Source: an uncultured Ellagibacter sp.
GTDB lineage: Bacteria; Actinomycetota; Coriobacteriia; Coriobacteriales; Eggerthellaceae
NCBI RefSeq assembly: GCF_934617235.1
Contig: NZ_CAKTTZ010000010.1
Coordinates: forward strand, 1-55,578
DNA length: 55,578 nucleotides
Direction of reading: 5' to 3'
Part shown: positions 24,058-35,218 of the stretch, piece after piece
How positions within the stretch are numbered: the stretch's first letter is position 1
Layout of the letters: the number at the start of each line of letters is the position of its first letter
Translations under genes and position numbers: made by a program
Notes under the pieces: generated by a model
What the model was told of the DNA's origin: nothing
The model's database searches: none
Seen by the model: the letters and a program-made list of their open reading frames with translations, nothing else

Positions 24058-25299
24058 CTAGGCCTGGGTGCTTTCGCTGCCAAGGCCGAGCTTGCCCTCT
24101 TGTGCGAGCTTGCCTTTGGGACCGGTTTCGGGAAGAAGGACGATGCAAATCGCGCTTGCGAGGAAGAGGACCGCGCACACGATGAACTGCATTACCCAGT
24201 TCTCCCCGCAGACAGCGGCGATGCCGATGGGCAGGAAGTAGGCGATGCCGACGCCGATGGTGGTGTTGAGGCCGCCAGCACTGCCTGCGTACTTGGTGCC
24301 AATGCCAGGGAGCGCGGGGATCATGGCCTCAAGGACCGGGCCGGACAGGGCGCTCAGGAAGCCGTTGAGGACGAGCACTGCCCACATTCCGGGACCCAGG
24401 GGAACAAACCAGTTGATGGCCATGACTGCAGCGCCCAAAAAGGTGGAGATCAGAAGGAAACCCTTGTTCTTTCCACGCCAGATGACGAACGCAGGAGCAG
24501 CAAAGCAAGCGAGGAAACTGCCAACGGTGATGACTGAGGCCATGGAGCCTGCTGTGGCGGTCTCGACGCCGAGACCAAGTTCGAGAGCGGTAGGAAGGAT
24601 TGCGCAGAATTGAGTGGTGGTGGCCAAAGTGAGACCATAAGCGAGGGCAATCAACCAGACGTTCTTGTTCTTCATTGCAACAGCCAGGTATTTGGTAACA
24701 GGTTCCTCCTCGGGAGCTGCCTCGCCTTCAGGCGTGTTGCGCATGAAGAAAATCCAGAACAGGGCGACGACGGTCAATGCAATCGCTGCGACCAGGAAAG
24801 ACATATACATGGTTCCAAGCAATGTGGAGAACGCCTGTGCCAACACAATGGCAAGGCAGGATGCGGCGTAGTAGAAACCGACGGCGAGGCTGGTCTGATG
24901 CTTGAACCACGCACCAAAGATCTTGGTCATGTTGGCATTGAGGCATGAGATACCAAAGCCGAGCATGAACATGGCGACCATCTGGACGGGATAGTTGCCA
25001 ATCATAAAGGTGCGGACGTAGCCACCGATAACAGCAACAATCAGACCGGCGATAACGACGTTTTTGACACCGTAGCGATCTGCGAGTCCGCCCGCGGGGA
25101 TAGACAAGACAACTCCTGCAAGCATCGGCAAAAGCATCATGCTAGTGAGACCGGCAACATCGATGCCGTTGACGTCCATGACTTCGACGCCCCATGCGGA
25201 TATCTGGTACTGCATGAAGTTGGCCATGAAGCAGATCAGGCACACTGCGAGAAGGACAACCCATCGGTAGCCTGGCAGCTTCTCTTTTTCCTCAGACAT
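24058..25299 (-). CDS. MFS transporter (tandem paralogue B)
   Basis: This 413-residue major facilitator protein, with 12 predicted helices and loop signature GGLADRYGVKNVV, is the paralogue of the downstream transporter. The central loop (about residues 195-210) is acidic (EGEAAPEEE), and the C-terminus carries a 20-residue hydrophilic tail. The ATG at 25299 follows AAGGAGGAAAG, an ideal ribosome site. It lies 46 bp downstream of the esterase gene; a near-palindromic hairpin, GAAAGCAGC/GCAGCTTTC (25323-25346), occupies that spacer. The 110-bp gap to the next transporter contains the palindrome GAGGGAAATTCCCTC. Confidence 0.88.
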   Translation of the reverse strand: MSEEKEKLPGYRWVVLLAVCLICFMANFMQYQISAWGVEVMDVNGIDVAGLTSMMLLPMLAGVVLSIPAGGLADRYGVKNVVIAGLIVAVIGGYVRTFMIGNYPVQMVAMFMLGFGISCLNANMTKIFGAWFKHQTSLAVGFYYAASCLAIVLAQAFSTLLGTMYMSFLVAAIALTVVALFWIFFMRNTPEGEAAPEEEPVTKYLAVAMKNKNVWLIALAYGLTLATTTQFCAILPTALELGLGVETATAGSMASVITVGSFLACFAAPAFVIWRGKNKGFLLISTFLGAAVMAINWFVPLGPGMWAVLVLNGFLSALSGPVLEAMIPALPGIGTKYAGSAGGLNTTIGVGIAYFLPIGIAAVCGENWVMQFIVCAVLFLASAICIVLLPETGPKGKLAQEGKLGLGSESTQA

Positions 25300-25345
25300 T
25301 TCTTTCCTCCTTGTTTTCTTGCGAAAGCAGCGCTTTTGCAGCTTT

Positions 25346-26842
25346 CTAGTCGTTTAGCAACACATCAGCCATTGGCCTGAACAACTCGTTTGCACGCTCG
25401 TTGCGATTGGATTCGACGATCCATCCCTTTTCGTCAACGACCATGTGGACATGGTGGCTCGCGTCATAGCTGGGCCATTTCACGTTATTGGGAGTTGTGG
25501 GCACTCCGTCTTTTGCGAAGCCGTACCAGGCATTGCTCATCTCATCCGCGAGATGCTCGGGCGGGTTGGGACCGGTGAACTCGAGGCCGTCTTTGGTGTC
25601 AAGGTTCTTGAGCACGAAGGGAACCTCGATTGCATGGCAGGCACCCATGCCCTCGATGCGGGATTTGTAACGGAAGAGGTAGTTGAAAACGGGGCGATAA
25701 ACGGACTGCTGCTCTGCCATGAAATCGCTCAGGACGAAAAAGCCCGTCTGGTTCATGAAGTCGATGTAGTTGTCTTTCAAGGGCTTGTCGGGGAACGCAT
25801 CCTCGTAGACCTTCTCCCAGCGTTTGACGTTGATTTGATCGTCAAAGTGAATCGGCAGCTGGCCACCCCAGAAACTTGGCATCTCCTCCGGCTTGAAGTA
25901 GAAGGTAAAGTACTGAAACTCGTCTTCCGTGCAGCCGATCATGACATCGATATCACGGGCTGCTCCCTCAGCCCAAGCTCTCATTGGCTTTTTAGGAAGC
26001 AATGTGCCGTCGCAAACGGGCGCAAAGGTAAGTGAGACTTCGAAAGGATGAGCATCACAGTACTTGCGCATCCCTGTGATGATTTCGTCAGAACTCAGGG
26101 CAAGAAGCTCCTGGGCAGTCGCGCAACCAGATGCTTTTGCAATCTCGCGGGCAAAGTACTCGCCCTTCTCCCTTGTCTTGTAAAGATCAATAGGGCCGGA
26201 TTCGCAGATAACACGTTGGAACAGGCCCTTTGCCTTAGGACAAACGGACAGCAGTGCGGCGCTCGAGGAGCCCGCAGATTCGCCAAAAAGCGTAATGCAG
26301 TTTGGATTGCCGCCGAAGGCGCTGATGTTTTCCTTGATCCACTCCAAGGCACAAATCTGGTCGAGGGTGTTGAGATAACCCGCGTCGGTGTACTCCTCGC
26401 CCCCAGGAAGTGCCCAAAGGCAAAGCGACCCAAAAACGTTAATACGATAATTGATAGTGACGATCACCACGTCGTGCGCGCTCGCAAAGTTTGCGCCATT
26501 GTAAAGAGGATCTGCACTACCGCCACTGAAGTAGGCCCCGCCATGGATATAGACCATAACGGGAAGATTCTCACCCGCGTTGCCTTTACGCCAAATGTTA
26601 AGCGTAAGGCAGTCCTCGCTTTGCTCGTGCATGGACGCAAGTTCGATTTCGTCACGTTCCTGCATTGCAGAACAACCGAGGGAATCGCAGACCTGCACGG
26701 CATCGCTGTCGTCAAGGCGCTGCGGCGCTTTCCATCGTCCCTTACCCACGGGCGGTTTGGCATAGGGGATGCCGAGAAATGCCTCGACGCCATTCGAGAC
26801 GCCGATAGATTTCTTGATGCCCGTTCTTGTCTTAACTTTCAC
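25346..26842 (-). CDS. Type-B carboxylesterase
   Basis: This 498-residue alpha/beta-hydrolase of the carboxylesterase/para-nitrobenzyl esterase family cleaves carboxylic esters in the cytoplasm (no signal peptide). All active-site parts are visible: oxyanion loop YIHGGAYFSGG, nucleophile serine in FGESAGSSS (S189), acidic residue in CTEDEFQ (about E308) and histidine in GACHAIEVPF (about H403). The N-terminal family landmark FLGIPYAKPPVGKGRWK and the disulfide-region equivalent SEDCLTLNIW are also present. The GTG at 26842, preceded by AAAGGAAAT, is preferred to the ATG at 26860, which lacks a ribosome site. It heads an operon with two MFS transporters and is divergent from a MerR regulator. 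Confidence 0.9.
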   Translation of the reverse strand: MKVKTRTGIKKSIGVSNGVEAFLGIPYAKPPVGKGRWKAPQRLDDSDAVQVCDSLGCSAMQERDEIELASMHEQSEDCLTLNIWRKGNAGENLPVMVYIHGGAYFSGGSADPLYNGANFASAHDVVIVTINYRINVFGSLCLWALPGGEEYTDAGYLNTLDQICALEWIKENISAFGGNPNCITLFGESAGSSSAALLSVCPKAKGLFQRVICESGPIDLYKTREKGEYFAREIAKASGCATAQELLALSSDEIITGMRKYCDAHPFEVSLTFAPVCDGTLLPKKPMRAWAEGAARDIDVMIGCTEDEFQYFTFYFKPEEMPSFWGGQLPIHFDDQINVKRWEKVYEDAFPDKPLKDNYIDFMNQTGFFVLSDFMAEQQSVYRPVFNYLFRYKSRIEGMGACHAIEVPFVLKNLDTKDGLEFTGPNPPEHLADEMSNAWYGFAKDGVPTTPNNVKWPSYDASHHVHMVVDEKGWIVESNRNERANELFRPMADVLLND

Positions 26843-27064
26843 CAAGATTTCCTTTCGCATTGGTGTTTACCGATGCAGAAAGCGTAAGGCCGTGAGAGAT
26901 TCAGGGGTCAAGAGTTATTTATTCATAAAACTTTTTTGTAAAACCGCAGCTTATCTAATGGACTTTATACTTATATAGTTGTGGATACTATCTTAAACCC
27001 ATGAGCTGCTCATGGGTTTAATGCATAGTCAACATAGGGAGCAGCTCGTCTAAAGGAGATGCCT
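26843..27064. promoter_or_regulatory. AT-rich divergent promoter region with a 29-bp perfect palindrome
   Basis: Between the esterase operon (minus) and the MerR gene (plus), positions 26993-27021 form a perfect palindrome: arm TTAAACCCATGAGC, one central T, arm GCTCATGGGTTTAA. MerR regulators bind palindromes in the spacer of their target promoters, so this is the best operator candidate. TATA-like hexamers lie just to the left (TTTATACTTATATAG near 26964-26978). The region is markedly AT-richer than the rest of the window. Confidence 0.7.
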
Positions 27065-27877
27065 GTGAAAACTGAGAAATCGCTCACAATCAAACAGGTT
27101 GCACAACTCTATAACGTTTCAATCGATACGCTGCGCTATTACGAGGAGCTTGGAATTGTTGCTCCCGAGAGAGACCCCCGCAATGGATATCGCCGTTATC
27201 GTGAGCCGGATTTCGGGAGACTCAACATTACGTTCTCTCTTTTGGAAATGGGTTTCAGCCTCGCGAAGATCAAGGAGTTCCTTGAGGACCACTGTCTTTC
27301 AAAGAGTTTGGAATTAATCAGTTTCGAGCTAAATGACATTGAACGCAAGATAGACGAGCTGGAAAGAAGGAGGAAGAAAGTCGAATCATGCCTTCTCGGT
27401 TTGGTTAATGCAATGCATGATGCGCCGCTTGAGCGTGTTGTCATCAAGGAGTATCCGAAGCGTCCTTGTTTGACCATCTCATCCATGCCTGGAAACGCCG
27501 AAGATATTCCCAGGATTGTCGCAGAGAAAGCACATGAGTTGCAAATACCTATTGACGCATTTCACAGCATTCCTTGTTTCCAGATGGACGCGAGCAAGAT
27601 TAATGATGACGGTCATTTTGACGCAAAGAGCGTCATGCTCTTCAACGCTGCCCCCGCGCTACGCAGTACAACCTTTTTTCCTGCAGGCAAATATGCCTCC
27701 GTCACTTTCTCGGGCCCTGTTCAGGCAACTCCGTCGATTTATGACAGATTGCTTAGTCATATCAAAGAACTCGGCCTTTCTCCGGTCGGAGATATGCTTG
27801 AGTTCTGGCATATCCATGAATATATTTCGTCGGATAACAGTGAATATATTCATACGATTGAGCAGCGAGTTGTTTAG
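27065..27877 (+). CDS. MerR-family regulator with GyrI-like effector domain
   Basis: The 270-residue regulator has an N-terminal MerR winged helix, SLTIKQVAQLYNVSIDTLRY, followed by YYEELGIVAPERDPRNGYRRY. A dimerisation coiled coil spans about residues 75-120 (ELNDIERKIDELERRRKKVE). The C-terminal half (about 125-270) looks like a GyrI-like small-molecule-binding domain, as in BmrR/TipAL-type drug-sensing regulators. The GTG at 27065 is six bases from AAGGAG; the ATG at 27059 touches the ribosome site and is unlikely. It is divergent from the esterase-MFS-MFS operon and probably activates it on binding an organic compound. Codon use is AT-richer than in neighbours, suggesting transfer. Confidence 0.9.
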   Translation: MKTEKSLTIKQVAQLYNVSIDTLRYYEELGIVAPERDPRNGYRRYREPDFGRLNITFSLLEMGFSLAKIKEFLEDHCLSKSLELISFELNDIERKIDELERRRKKVESCLLGLVNAMHDAPLERVVIKEYPKRPCLTISSMPGNAEDIPRIVAEKAHELQIPIDAFHSIPCFQMDASKINDDGHFDAKSVMLFNAAPALRSTTFFPAGKYASVTFSGPVQATPSIYDRLLSHIKELGLSPVGDMLEFWHIHEYISSDNSEYIHTIEQRVV

Positions 27878-28023
27878 GCCAGCCCTGCACAAGGACGGTC
27901 TTCGCAGACAAGTTGCATTGTAAGACCTGCGGCGTCTTGAGCGAGTTGTAGTAACACATTCCATTTCGGAATCCTCGAGTAGCGAAAAGTGCGCCGAGAA
28001 ATCGCGCGGACCCGTTGCCCTAA

Positions 28024-28062
28024 ATATAAAAAGGCTGCCAGGTCATAGAACCTGGCAGCCTT
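28024..28062 (-). terminator. Terminator of the chaperone operon
   Basis: AAGGCTGCCAGG (28031-28042) pairs with CCTGGCAGCCTT (28051-28062); on the minus strand it is followed by TTTTTATATTTAG. It lies 25 bp beyond the clpB stop. It could also serve the converging merR transcript, though its plus-strand continuation is less T-rich. The remainder of 27878-28023 shows no feature. Confidence 0.88.
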
Positions 28063-28087
28063 AAACTAACTATCGACCCTCAAGCCT

Positions 28088-30775
28088 TTACTCCACCGGC
28101 ACGGCGTCCAGATTGAGCGGCGCCTCGACACGGCAGGTGTAGTCCCCCGCGGTATCGTCGATGTCGATCAGCACATGGCTGCGATCGAACAGCTTACCGC
28201 GGACGGCCGCGTCGGCGATGCGGTCGACCACTTCGCGCTGGATCAGGCGCTTCAGCGGACGAGCGCCATATACCGGGTCGAATCCGTCGATCGAGAGATG
28301 CTCAAGCGCCGCGGGCGTCACGTCAAGCGACACGTGGCGGTCGGCCAAACGACGGCGCACGTCTTCGAGCTGGAGCTTCACGATGGGCTCCATCGACTCG
28401 ATCGACAGCGGCTTGAACGTGATGATGTCGTCGATGCGGTTCAGAAACTCGGGCTTGAACGTAGCGCGCAGCGAATCCTGAATCCTGTTCGTGAACTCAG
28501 CGAGCTTCTTCGACGCGGTGGCCACATCGGCCTTCATCATGCCTTCCATCATCTCGCCCATCGACTCGTTCTCCTTCGCGAAGTCGCGAATCTCCTGGCT
28601 AGCGATGTTGCTCGTCATGATGATGATGGCGTTCTTGAAGCTGACCACACGCCCCTGGCCGTCCGTCAGACGACCATCGTCAAGCACCTGCAGAAGCACG
28701 TTGAACACATCCGGGTGCGCCTTCTCAATTTCATCGAGCAGCACGACCGAGTAGGGCTTGCGGCGCACGGCCTCGGTGAGCTGGCCGCCCTCGTCGTAGC
28801 CCACGTATCCCGGAGGGGCACCGATCAGGCGTTGGACGCTGAACTTCTCCATGTACTCGGACATGTCGATGCGCACCATGGCCTTCTCGGAGTCGAACAG
28901 GTACTCGGCGAGTGCCTTGGCGAGCTCGGTCTTGCCCACGCCCGTGGGGCCTAAGAACATGAAGCTGCCCACCGGGCGGTTCGGATCGGAAAGCCCCGCG
29001 CGGTTGCGGCGAATAGCGCCCGCCACCGCATGCACGGCCTCGTCCTGGCCGATGACGCGCTCATGCAGCTTGTCTTCCAAGTCGGCGAGCTTCTCCATCT
29101 CGCCCTGCATCATCTTCTGGACCGGGATGCCCGTCCACGCGGACACCACCTCGGCGATCTCGTCTTCGGACACCTCCTCCTTCAAGATCGCGCCGTCCTG
29201 CTGCTTGCCGACAAGCGTCTCCTCCGCCGTCTTCAAGCGCTGCTGCAGCTCGGGGATGGTGGAATAGCGCAGCTCAGAAGCACGCGAAAGGTCGCCCTCG
29301 CGCGTGACGCGCTCCTCTTCGGCCTGGGCGCTTTCCAGGTCGGCCTTGAGCGTCTGCACGTTCTCGATGACGTCTTTCTCGTTGCGCCATTCGGCCTTGC
29401 GGCGGTCGAGATCCTCTTGCGCGTTCGCGATGTCGCGGCGCAGCGCCTCCAAGCGCTCCTTCGACGCCTCGTCGCTCTCCTTCATGAGCGCCTGCTCCTC
29501 GATCTGCATCTGGGTGAGCTTGCGCTCGGCCATGTCGACCTCTTCGGGCATCGAGTCGATCTCAATGCGCAAACGGCTCGCCGCCTCGTCCATCAGGTCA
29601 ATCGCCTTATCGGGAAGGAAGCGGTCGGAGATGTAGCGGTCGGAAAGCTCCGCGGCGGCGACGATGGCACCGTCGGTGATGCGCACGCCGTGGTGAATCT
29701 CGTACTTCTCCTTTAGGCCGCGCAGAATGGCGATGGTGTCCTCCACCGTCGGCTCGCCGATCGTGACCGGCTGGAAACGACGGGCAAGCGCCTTGTCCTT
29801 CTCTACATACTTGCGGTACTCGTCAAGCGTGGTGGCACCGATGGCATGAAGCTCGCCGCGCGCGAGCGCAGGCTTGAGCATGTTGCCCGCATCGAGCGTG
29901 CTGTCGCCCGAGGAACCGGCGCCCACGATGGTGTGCAGCTCGTCGATGAACAGGATGACCTTGCCCTCGGACTGCTTCACCTCGCGCAGCACCGCCTTCA
30001 AACGGTCCTCGAACTCGCCGCGGTACTTAGCACCCGCCATCATCGCGCCCAAGTCGAGCGACACGATGTCGCGATCCTTCAGGCTGGAAGGAACGTCGCC
30101 CGCGACAATGCGCTGAGCGAGCCCCTCGACGATGGCCGTCTTGCCCGTGCCCGGCTCGCCGATGAGCACCGGGTTGTTCTTGGTGCGGCGGGAAAGCACC
30201 TGGACGGTGCGGCGGATTTCCTCGGAACGGCCGATCACCGGGTCGAGCTTGCCCTCGCGCGCCTGCTGGGTAAGGTTCTGACCGTACTGCTCCAAGGCCT
30301 CGAACTGGGCCTTTTCCTGCTGGTCGGTCACGCGCGTGTCACCGCGGAGCTCCTCGTAGGCCGCTTCGATATTCTTGCGCGTGATACCCACGCCGTTCAA
30401 GATGCGCCCAGCCGCGCCCTTGTCCTCCGAAAGCGCGATGAGCAGATGCTCGCTCGTGGCGTAGCTGTCGCCAAGCTTCTCAGCCGCCTTCACCGCGTTG
30501 TCGATCGTCTTCATGAGGTCGTTGCCCGGCATCGGCATGGGCATGCCGCCCTGCGATTTCGGGCCGCGCTCGACCTCTTCGTTCACGTTACGCTCAAGCT
30601 GCACCGGGTCGGCGCCGATGCGCTTGATGATTGCCGCGAGGTTGTTCTCGTCGGCGTCGAGCAATGCCTTCAGCAGGTGAATCGGCTGGATAACCGCCGA
30701 CTCGGCATCGCTCGCCACGCCCATGGAGTTCTGGAACGCCTCCTGGGCGGTGATCGCTAGTTTGTCTAACCTCAT
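28088..30775 (-). CDS. clpB: ATP-dependent disaggregase ClpB
   Basis: This 895-residue Hsp100 chaperone resolubilises aggregated proteins with DnaK. An N-terminal Clp domain (about 1-150) precedes the first AAA+ module with Walker A GEPGTGKT and Walker B VILFIDELH. A long coiled-coil middle domain (about 410-525) contains ERKLTQMQIEEQALMKES, and the second AAA+ module has GPTGVGKTELAKALAEYLF and VVLLDEIEKAHPDV. The middle domain and absence of an IGF loop separate it from ClpA/ClpC. A methionine/proline patch (GGMPMPMPG) near residue 77 is a local oddity. It lies 36 bp downstream of hspR. Confidence 0.97.
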   Translation of the reverse strand: MRLDKLAITAQEAFQNSMGVASDAESAVIQPIHLLKALLDADENNLAAIIKRIGADPVQLERNVNEEVERGPKSQGGMPMPMPGNDLMKTIDNAVKAAEKLGDSYATSEHLLIALSEDKGAAGRILNGVGITRKNIEAAYEELRGDTRVTDQQEKAQFEALEQYGQNLTQQAREGKLDPVIGRSEEIRRTVQVLSRRTKNNPVLIGEPGTGKTAIVEGLAQRIVAGDVPSSLKDRDIVSLDLGAMMAGAKYRGEFEDRLKAVLREVKQSEGKVILFIDELHTIVGAGSSGDSTLDAGNMLKPALARGELHAIGATTLDEYRKYVEKDKALARRFQPVTIGEPTVEDTIAILRGLKEKYEIHHGVRITDGAIVAAAELSDRYISDRFLPDKAIDLMDEAASRLRIEIDSMPEEVDMAERKLTQMQIEEQALMKESDEASKERLEALRRDIANAQEDLDRRKAEWRNEKDVIENVQTLKADLESAQAEEERVTREGDLSRASELRYSTIPELQQRLKTAEETLVGKQQDGAILKEEVSEDEIAEVVSAWTGIPVQKMMQGEMEKLADLEDKLHERVIGQDEAVHAVAGAIRRNRAGLSDPNRPVGSFMFLGPTGVGKTELAKALAEYLFDSEKAMVRIDMSEYMEKFSVQRLIGAPPGYVGYDEGGQLTEAVRRKPYSVVLLDEIEKAHPDVFNVLLQVLDDGRLTDGQGRVVSFKNAIIIMTSNIASQEIRDFAKENESMGEMMEGMMKADVATASKKLAEFTNRIQDSLRATFKPEFLNRIDDIITFKPLSIESMEPIVKLQLEDVRRRLADRHVSLDVTPAALEHLSIDGFDPVYGARPLKRLIQREVVDRIADAAVRGKLFDRSHVLIDIDDTAGDYTCRVEAPLNLDAVPVE

Positions 30776-30811
30776 AATCTAAGCCTCCTTCATAAGGAGA
30801 TGGTTTGCCAT

Positions 30812-31210
30812 TTAAGAGAGGCGCCGTAAAACGATGGCGCCCGGGGTGACGCCGCCGACGTCGTTTTGCACGAGCGAGTTCACGCTCTCGCGCGTCTCGA
30901 GTTCGTGCACGCGATCGGCCAAGCGGCGCACGCGTTTGTGCAGGTCGTCGATTTCCTCGTCGCGAGCGTCCAGACGACCTTGCAGATCGAGGATGCGCGT
31001 CACACCCGCGAGGTTGATGCCCTCGTTGGTGAGCTCGTTGATGAGCCCGAGCCGTTCGATGTCGGCCTGCGAGTACATGCGGGTGTTGCCGCTCGTTCGC
31101 TGCGGCGTGACGAGGCCTTTCTGCTCGTACGCGCGCAGCGTCTGGGGATGCACTCCCGCAAGCTCCGCTGCCACGCTGATCATGTACAGGGGTCTGTTGC
31201 GGTCGTCCAT
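30812..31210 (-). CDS. hspR: Heat-shock repressor HspR (MerR family)
   Basis: This 132-residue MerR-type repressor has the typical HspR start, PLYMISVAAELAGVHPQTLR, followed by AYEQKGLVTPQRTSGNTRMY and a C-terminal coiled coil (LDARDEEIDDLHKRVRRLAD). In actinobacteria HspR with DnaK as co-repressor shuts off the dnaK operon and clpB. The ATG at 31210 overlaps the dnaJ stop codon (TAATG) and is better spaced from GAGGAA than the ATG at 31216. The position inside the operon dnaK-grpE-dnaJ-hspR-clpB is the classic autoregulatory arrangement. Confidence 0.94.
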   Translation of the reverse strand: MDDRNRPLYMISVAAELAGVHPQTLRAYEQKGLVTPQRTSGNTRMYSQADIERLGLINELTNEGINLAGVTRILDLQGRLDARDEEIDDLHKRVRRLADRVHELETRESVNSLVQNDVGGVTPGAIVLRRLS

Positions 31211-32157
31211 TACCATTTCCTCACGTCCTCGCTCGTTGCTGCCTGGAATTCTTCCAGGGCCCTACGTTGTCCTTCGTTCAAATGCTCGGGAACCTTAACG
31301 ATTACCTTGATCTTCAGGTCGCCCGAACCCTGTCCCTTCACTCGAGGCGCACCCTTGCCGCGAACCGTGAGCTTTGTGTCGCTCTGCGTTCCGGCGGGAA
31401 CCTTCACGCGCACCTTCGTGCCATCCGGCGCGGGAATGACGACGCTGCCTCCGAGTGCCGCCTCCGCCACGGTGACCGGCACGTCGACAAGCACGTCGGC
31501 GCCGTCGCGCGAGAAATACGGATGGGGCTCGATCTTGGTGGTGATGAGCAAATCGCCCGCCTCGCCGCCGCCTGTGCCCAAGCCGCCCTTGCCGCGGAAA
31601 CGAAGCCTGCCGCCGTCAACGGCGCCCGCGGGAACCTTCACCGTGAAGGTTTCGGGGGCATCCTTGCCGGGGATGCGGACGGTCACGCGCTTCTCGGTGC
31701 CGCGAAACGCCTCGTCGAACGTCACGTTCAAGGTGACATTCATGTCCTTGCCCTTCTGGGGGCGCGGACCGCGACGTCCACCGCCGCCGCCGAAATTGCC
31801 GAAGTCCCATTCCGTGCCGAAGGCGCCTTCGCCGCGACGGATGCTCTCCAGGATATCGGCCCAGCTGCCGGCACCGCCCATGCCGCCGAAGATGTCCTCG
31901 ACATTCACGCCCTGGCCGCCGCCCCAGCCGCGCGGGATCTGATTCTCGTTCGCCGTGCCGTACTGGTCGTAGAGCTTGCGCTTCTTGTCGTCAGAGAGCA
32001 CCTCGTAGGCTTCGTTGAGTTCCTTGAACTTGGCCTCGTCGCCGCCCGCGTCGGGGTGGTACTTGCGCGCGAGCTTGCGAAACGCCTTCTTTATCTCATC
32101 GGTGGACGCCGTGCGCGGAACGCCCAGCGTTTTGTAGTAATCCGGAGTTGCCGGCAT
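31210..32157 (-). CDS. dnaJ: DnaJ/CbpA-type co-chaperone (no zinc domain)
   Basis: The 315-residue J-protein stimulates DnaK's ATPase. The J-domain (about 6-68) has the HPD motif in RKYHPDAGGDEAKFKELNEAYEVL. A glycine/phenylalanine-rich linker (about 75-135) precedes two beta-sandwich substrate-binding domains. The four CxxCxGxG zinc repeats of type A DnaJ are missing, making it a type B, CbpA-like protein although it occupies the dnaJ position of the operon. The ATG at 32157 lies 63 bp after grpE. Confidence 0.94.
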   Translation of the reverse strand: MPATPDYYKTLGVPRTASTDEIKKAFRKLARKYHPDAGGDEAKFKELNEAYEVLSDDKKRKLYDQYGTANENQIPRGWGGGQGVNVEDIFGGMGGAGSWADILESIRRGEGAFGTEWDFGNFGGGGGRRGPRPQKGKDMNVTLNVTFDEAFRGTEKRVTVRIPGKDAPETFTVKVPAGAVDGGRLRFRGKGGLGTGGGEAGDLLITTKIEPHPYFSRDGADVLVDVPVTVAEAALGGSVVIPAPDGTKVRVKVPAGTQSDTKLTVRGKGAPRVKGQGSGDLKIKVIVKVPEHLNEGQRRALEEFQAATSEDVRKW

Positions 32158-32220
32158 ACACGACCACCTGCCTTTCTCACTTGAAAAACGAGGACGGACT
32201 CACGCGCCCGCCCCCATGCA

Positions 32221-32970
32221 TTACTCTTCGGTTTCGTCCTGTTCGGGCTTGGGTCGCTTCGGACCGCCGGTGGTTACCGTAACCATAGCGGGCCTGATGA
32301 CCTTCGCTCCAAGGCGGTACCCTTTTTGGTACACCTCATGGACCGTCTCGTCGAACGCCTCCGTGTCGGGAACGGTCGCGACCGCCTGGGCCTCCAGCGC
32401 ATCGAACGCCTCGCCGGCCGGGTCGATCACTTCCACACCGTCCCTCTCGAGCACGCCGACGAACTTGGAGTGCACCGCGCGGACGCCTCCGAGCAGCTCG
32501 CCCTCGCCGTTCTTCTCGGCGTAGTCGATCGTGCGCTCAAAGTCATCGATCACAGGAAGCAAGCTCGTGACCAGCTTCTCCGCGGCGCGGACCTTCTCAG
32601 CTTCGCGCTGCTCGTTCGTGCGCCTGCGGTAGGTGTCCCACTCGGCGTGAAGGCGCATGAACTTGTCTTTCCACTCGGCAGCCTCGGCCTTCGCGGCGGC
32701 AAGCTCAGCGGCAGCCTTCTCGGCTTCGGCCTTCGCGTCATCGGCAGGTTTCTCGCCCTCGGCGTCCTCGGCGGGCTTTTCCGCCTCTTCGGGCTCGCCT
32801 TCGAGCACTTCCGCCTCTACCGCTTCGGCGGCAGCGCCCTCCGCAGCCGACTTCGCATCGGCCGCGGTGGCGCTATCGTTGGCGCAGGTTGGGGAGGAGG
32901 GAGCCTCTGCGCCCGTGTTGGCATCATCGATGGGAATACTCACGGCGTCGTCCTTTCCAGATTTCGCCAT
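32221..32970 (-). CDS. grpE: Nucleotide exchange factor GrpE
   Basis: This 249-residue exchange factor releases ADP from DnaK. The first 85 residues are an alanine/glutamate-rich, probably disordered extension. A long coiled coil follows (about 80-140; AKAEAAEWKDKFMRLHAEWD) and the C-terminal beta-domain contains VIDPAGEAFDALEAQAVATV and HEVYQKGYRLGAKVIRPAMV, the GrpE signature. It is 5 bp downstream of dnaK and longer than the usual 190-200 residues because of the acidic N-terminus. Confidence 0.95.
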   Translation of the reverse strand: MAKSGKDDAVSIPIDDANTGAEAPSSPTCANDSATAADAKSAAEGAAAEAVEAEVLEGEPEEAEKPAEDAEGEKPADDAKAEAEKAAAELAAAKAEAAEWKDKFMRLHAEWDTYRRRTNEQREAEKVRAAEKLVTSLLPVIDDFERTIDYAEKNGEGELLGGVRAVHSKFVGVLERDGVEVIDPAGEAFDALEAQAVATVPDTEAFDETVHEVYQKGYRLGAKVIRPAMVTVTTGGPKRPKPEQDETEE

Positions 32971-32975
32971 AGCGA

Positions 32976-34904
<1,929 letters not shown>

Positions 34905-35218
34905 TATGTTTCCTCTCCTTTGTAGAGATAGTTACCGTGGTTTCGAAGGGAGGCTTTCAGAAGAGCTGCTCCGAGTTTTCGCGGCTGCCCCATCGACCCA
35001 CCCGTTCGATATTGCGTACTATAAAATCTAAGTGCGATGCTGTCAAGTTTACTTCTGCATTTCGCTGAGATTTTTTGCCAAAGTATTGCTAAAACGATTG
35101 ACCTGCGGAAATATAAACCCTCCGTGTAGGAATTGTGAAGAAGAGGCATATGAAATCTAAGTCGGCAAGGCTCAAGGCGGGCCACCGAGGCGAGAAAGGG
35201 GCCATGAATCCCGCGGCG
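34905..35218 (-). promoter_or_regulatory. dnaK promoter region with consensus-like sigma-70 promoter
   Basis: On the minus strand TTGACA (35040-35045) and TATAGT (35017-35022) are separated by exactly 17 bp, a near-ideal housekeeping promoter, about 112 bp upstream of dnaK. I looked for HAIR (CTTGAGT-N7-ACTCAAG) and CIRCE inverted repeats around it and did not find a clear match, although hspR is in the operon. The part nearer pdxR (35100-35218) has no evident feature. Confidence 0.78.

Noticed and set aside
34905..35218. HAIR or CIRCE operator at dnaK
   Set aside because: Only short, imperfect half-matches were found by eye; no convincing inverted repeat.
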